From the NCBI GenBank assembly GCA_018970845.1, contig JAGWVO010000156.1, positions 1-8,090 of the forward strand: a stretch of DNA of 8,090 nt, written 5' to 3'. A program made the translations under genes and the position numbers. The notes below the pieces were generated by a model. It did not search any database, was not told the DNA's origin, and saw only the letters and a program-made list of their open reading frames with translations. Shown here piece after piece: positions 5,967 to 8,090 of the stretch. This DNA comes from Planctomycetota bacterium (GTDB taxonomy: Bacteria > Planctomycetota > Planctomycetia > Gemmatales > Gemmataceae). Within the stretch, counting starts at the first letter, position 1, and every line of letters begins with the position of its first letter.

Positions 5967-7198
5967 ACCGATTGCTGGAGGCGTTTTGCCGTTATGCCCG
6001 GGTCGACACGATGGCCATGGAGGGCTCCAAGCTTGTACCCAGCAGTCCGGGCCAACTTGAACTGGGCAGGATGCTCGCGGAAGAACTCAGGGCGATGGGT
6101 GCCCGGGAAGTGGAGCATACCGACAAGGGGATCGTGTACGCGACGATTCCGCCCTCCCCGGGAAGCGGGTCAACCACCATCGCCCTGATCGCCCATGTGG
6201 ACACCTCACCCGAGACTTCGGGTGCCGGGGTCAGGCCGGTCGTTCACTCCCCATACGACGGCGGGGACATTAATTATCCCGCCGTTCCGGGCCTGGTGCT
6301 GAGCCCGCTCAAGGATTCCGACCTTGCCTCGCTGCGCGGCAAGACCATCATCACCTCCGATGGGACGACGCTGCTCGGAGCCGATGACAAGGCGGGGGTC
6401 GCCGTGATCATGGAGACGGCCAGGCGTCTCTTGGAAAATCCGGGATGGCCGCGGCCGGGCATCCGTATCTGCTTCACCTGCGACGAGGAGATCGGCCGGG
6501 GAACCGATCATGTCGATTTGGCCAAATTGGGCGCTGGCGTGGCCTACACGCTCGACGGCGGCGGCACCGCTGAAATCGATGCCGCGACATTCTCGGCCGA
6601 TCTCGCGGTGATTCGGGTCCGTGGCGTCAACATCCATCCGTCGATCGCCAAGGGGCGCATGGTGAACGCCGTGCGCTTGGCGGCGATGTTCATCGACCGG
6701 TTGCCAAGGCAATTCCTGTCTCCTGAAACCACCATGGACGACCAAGGATTCCTGCATCCCTACCGGATCGAGGGAGGCGTCGCCGAGACGAGGATCCAGG
6801 TGCTTCTCCGCGACTTCGACACGAAAGCCCTGGCGGGGCAGGCCGCGATGCTCAGGGAAATCGCCTCCCACCTCGAGCGGGAGTTTCCCGGAAGCGGCAT
6901 CGAGGTCGATGTTCGGCCGCAGTACCGCAACATGGCTGATGGCCTCGCGGCCGAACCGAGGGCCGTGGCTTTCGCCGAGGAGGCTACCCGGCGCGCCGGA
7001 ATGATCCCGAGGGTGACCCGCGTGCGGGGCGGCACCGATGGCAGCCGATTCACCGAGAAAGGCCTGCCATGCCCGAACCTCTCATGCGGCGAGCACAATC
7101 TCCACTCCCCGTTGGAATGGACCTGCCTTGAGGAAATGGACGCGGCATGCCGGGTGCTGGTGGAATTGGCCGCCTGCTGGGCCGTGGGTCGCGCCTGA
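5963..7198 (+). CDS. pepT: Peptidase T (tripeptide aminopeptidase)
   Basis: A 411-residue M20 zinc metallopeptidase that removes the N-terminal residue from tripeptides in the cytoplasm. Length and motifs match E. coli PepT (about 408). The two-zinc site is complete: H78 and D80 in IAHVDTSPE, bridging D141 in LLGADDKAG, E175/E176 in FTCDEEIGRG as catalytic base and ligand, D198 in YTLDGG and H381 in EHNLHSP. The dimerisation lid domain occupies about 210-325, with the conserved NIHPSIAKGRMVNA at 223-236. RGGTDGSRF (355-363) forms the substrate-binding loop. The start is the ATG at 5963, overlapping the nth stop; GAGG ten bases upstream can serve as ribosome binding site. The frame is open further upstream inside nth, but homology begins at this ATG. 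The gene ends one base before the stop of the converging kinase. Pairing with nth looks like convenience, not shared function. Confidence 0.95.
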   Translation: MNRLLEAFCRYARVDTMAMEGSKLVPSSPGQLELGRMLAEELRAMGAREVEHTDKGIVYATIPPSPGSGSTTIALIAHVDTSPETSGAGVRPVVHSPYDGGDINYPAVPGLVLSPLKDSDLASLRGKTIITSDGTTLLGADDKAGVAVIMETARRLLENPGWPRPGIRICFTCDEEIGRGTDHVDLAKLGAGVAYTLDGGGTAEIDAATFSADLAVIRVRGVNIHPSIAKGRMVNAVRLAAMFIDRLPRQFLSPETTMDDQGFLHPYRIEGGVAETRIQVLLRDFDTKALAGQAAMLREIASHLEREFPGSGIEVDVRPQYRNMADGLAAEPRAVAFAEEATRRAGMIPRVTRVRGGTDGSRFTEKGLPCPNLSCGEHNLHSPLEWTCLEEMDAACRVLVELAACWAVGRA

Positions 7199-7199
7199 T

Positions 7200-8090
7200 T
7201 CAGTCTTTGGCGGCGCCCGCCGCCAGGGACAACGCGCCATGGAGAACCACTTCCTCGCCCAATGCCGCCGGGACAATGTCGAAGAGCCCGTGGAACGGCT
7301 TGAAAACCATCCTGTCCACGGCGGCGCGCAGGGGGCCGAAGAAAAGGTCTTCCCCCAGAAGCGACACCCCGCCGCCGATCACGAAGCGCCGCGGGCAGAC
7401 AAGGGCCGCGGTCTGGCAGACCCCCCATGCCAGGGCGTTGGTGGCCTCGGCCAAGGCTTCCAAGGCAAGGGCGTCGCCCGCCCGCGCGGCCAACGCGATC
7501 CCTTGGACGGTTGGCGAGGGTCCGGTGACGGAGGTGCGGGCGCCGGCCTGTACGGCCGCGGCGAAGCGGCGCTGGATTCCCCAACCCGAGGCGACATGCT
7601 CGAGGATTTCTCCATGTCGGTCCACCATGAGGTGGCCGATTTCAGCGGCGCCCCGCCCGCAACCCGGATGGATTTTGCCGCCGAGGATCAAACCGCCGCC
7701 GATTCCCGATCCGACGGTGATGTAAAAAACCGGGTCATGGCCGACGCCGGCGCCCTTGGTGGCCTCTCCCAGGCCAGCCACATCGGCGTCGTTGCCGACG
7801 AGCGCGCGAACCTTAAGGATCTTTTCTAGCCACTCAGCCAAGGGGAAGTTCTCCCACCCTTGGATCTGGTGGGAGATGATGGTTTTTCCCGTGGATGAGT
7901 CCACGGGGCCGCCGAATCCCACGCCAACCCCCGTGAGCCGTGAACCGTGGGGGATCCGCGCGACAAGGGACGGGAGGGCTTCGCGCATGGAGTCGCGGAT
8001 GCCCTGGGCCTGCCGTGAGGCATCCACCGTGGCGCGCCAGAGATGCGCGATGGTTCCACCGCTGTCCGCGAGGCAGGCCTGTAGCTTGGT
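7200..8090 (-). CDS. ROK-family sugar kinase, cut at its 5' end by the window edge
   Basis: A partial gene; 296 residues and the stop are present. It encodes a ROK (repressor, ORF, kinase) family protein, probably phosphorylating glucose or a similar hexose with ATP in the cytoplasm. At the edge the frame begins TKLQACLADSGG, the end of the N-terminal phosphate motif DIGGTK, so only about ten residues are missing. A GTG at 8027-8025 could be mistaken for the start but lies after that motif. In visible residues: substrate-side GVGVGFGGPVD (54-64), VGNDAD (98-103) with catalytic D101, ITVGSGIGGGLILGGK (124-139), EIGH (150-153) and the nucleotide-site VIGGGVSLLG (237-246). The ROK zinc motif CxCGxxGCxE is absent: EIGH is followed after only about ten residues by E164 and VASGWGI. 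There is no helix-turn-helix in the visible part, and the short missing N-terminus leaves no room for one unless the frame continues well beyond the edge. The sugar specificity is not determinable. Confidence 0.9.
   Translation of the reverse strand, partial: TKLQACLADSGGTIAHLWRATVDASRQAQGIRDSMREALPSLVARIPHGSRLTGVGVGFGGPVDSSTGKTIISHQIQGWENFPLAEWLEKILKVRALVGNDADVAGLGEATKGAGVGHDPVFYITVGSGIGGGLILGGKIHPGCGRGAAEIGHLMVDRHGEILEHVASGWGIQRRFAAAVQAGARTSVTGPSPTVQGIALAARAGDALALEALAEATNALAWGVCQTAALVCPRRFVIGGGVSLLGEDLFFGPLRAAVDRMVFKPFHGLFDIVPAALGEEVVLHGALSLAAGAAKD

Noticed and set aside
5252..6118. 288-residue minus-strand open frame opposite nth and pepT
   Set aside because: Both plus-strand genes have complete catalytic motifs; the antisense frame is rich in Arg, Ser and Pro as expected from GC-rich shadow sequence.
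7038..7829. 263-residue plus-strand open frame crossing the pepT end and the kinase
   Set aside because: It overlaps two well-supported genes in the wrong phase and strand and has no recognisable domain.
1..8090. A hidden defence, CRISPR, toxin-antitoxin or mobile system
   Set aside because: I looked for direct repeat arrays, transposase or integrase motifs, terminal inverted repeats, small toxin-antitoxin pairs and tRNA-like attachment sites, and found none. Almost all bases are assigned to housekeeping-type genes.

Overview
The window is a compact, GC-rich bacterial chromosome segment. By eye roughly two thirds of bases are G or C, and third codon positions are mostly G or C. It carries eight protein genes: seven complete and one cut by the right edge. 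I see no tRNA, rRNA, CRISPR array, insertion sequence or phage gene. The gene set points to a member of the Planctomycetota, possibly the Gemmata/Isosphaera side. This rests on the style of the S41 protease C-terminus, a stand-alone HisA/HisF-related protein, and a ROK kinase without the usual zinc cysteines. The assignment comes from remembered family patterns, not a search.

Layout, left to right. A DUF3501 protein (11-622, minus) is divergent from a three-gene plus-strand run: an S41 carboxy-terminal processing protease (755-2089), an RluA/RluD-type RNA pseudouridine synthase (2094-2789) and a HisA/HisF-related TIM-barrel protein (2786-3526). These three are joined by a 4-base gap and an ATGA overlap, so they look like one transcription unit with coupled translation. 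The unit ends at a perfect 12-bp hairpin (3552-3581). The hairpin sits between converging genes and probably serves both strands.

Next is a minus-strand pair: a GlpG-like rhomboid protease with an N-terminal cytoplasmic domain (4273-5172), followed by a small proline/alanine-rich lipoprotein (3614-4171). Divergent from the rhomboid is a plus-strand pair with an ATGA overlap: endonuclease III (nth, 5265-5966) and peptidase T (pepT, 5963-7198). The pepT stop lies one base from the stop of a convergent ROK-family sugar kinase (7200 to beyond 8090, minus). That kinase's reading frame stays open to the edge and begins there with the end of the DIGGTK phosphate-binding motif.

Most of this is housekeeping: proteolysis at the membrane or in the periplasm, RNA modification, DNA base-excision repair, peptide breakdown and sugar phosphorylation. 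I do not see a convincing undescribed multi-gene system. The items most worth a second look are the isolated HisA-like enzyme with both catalytic aspartates, the ROK kinase that lost its zinc motif, the unassigned three-cysteine lipoprotein, and a possible leaderless start for nth.
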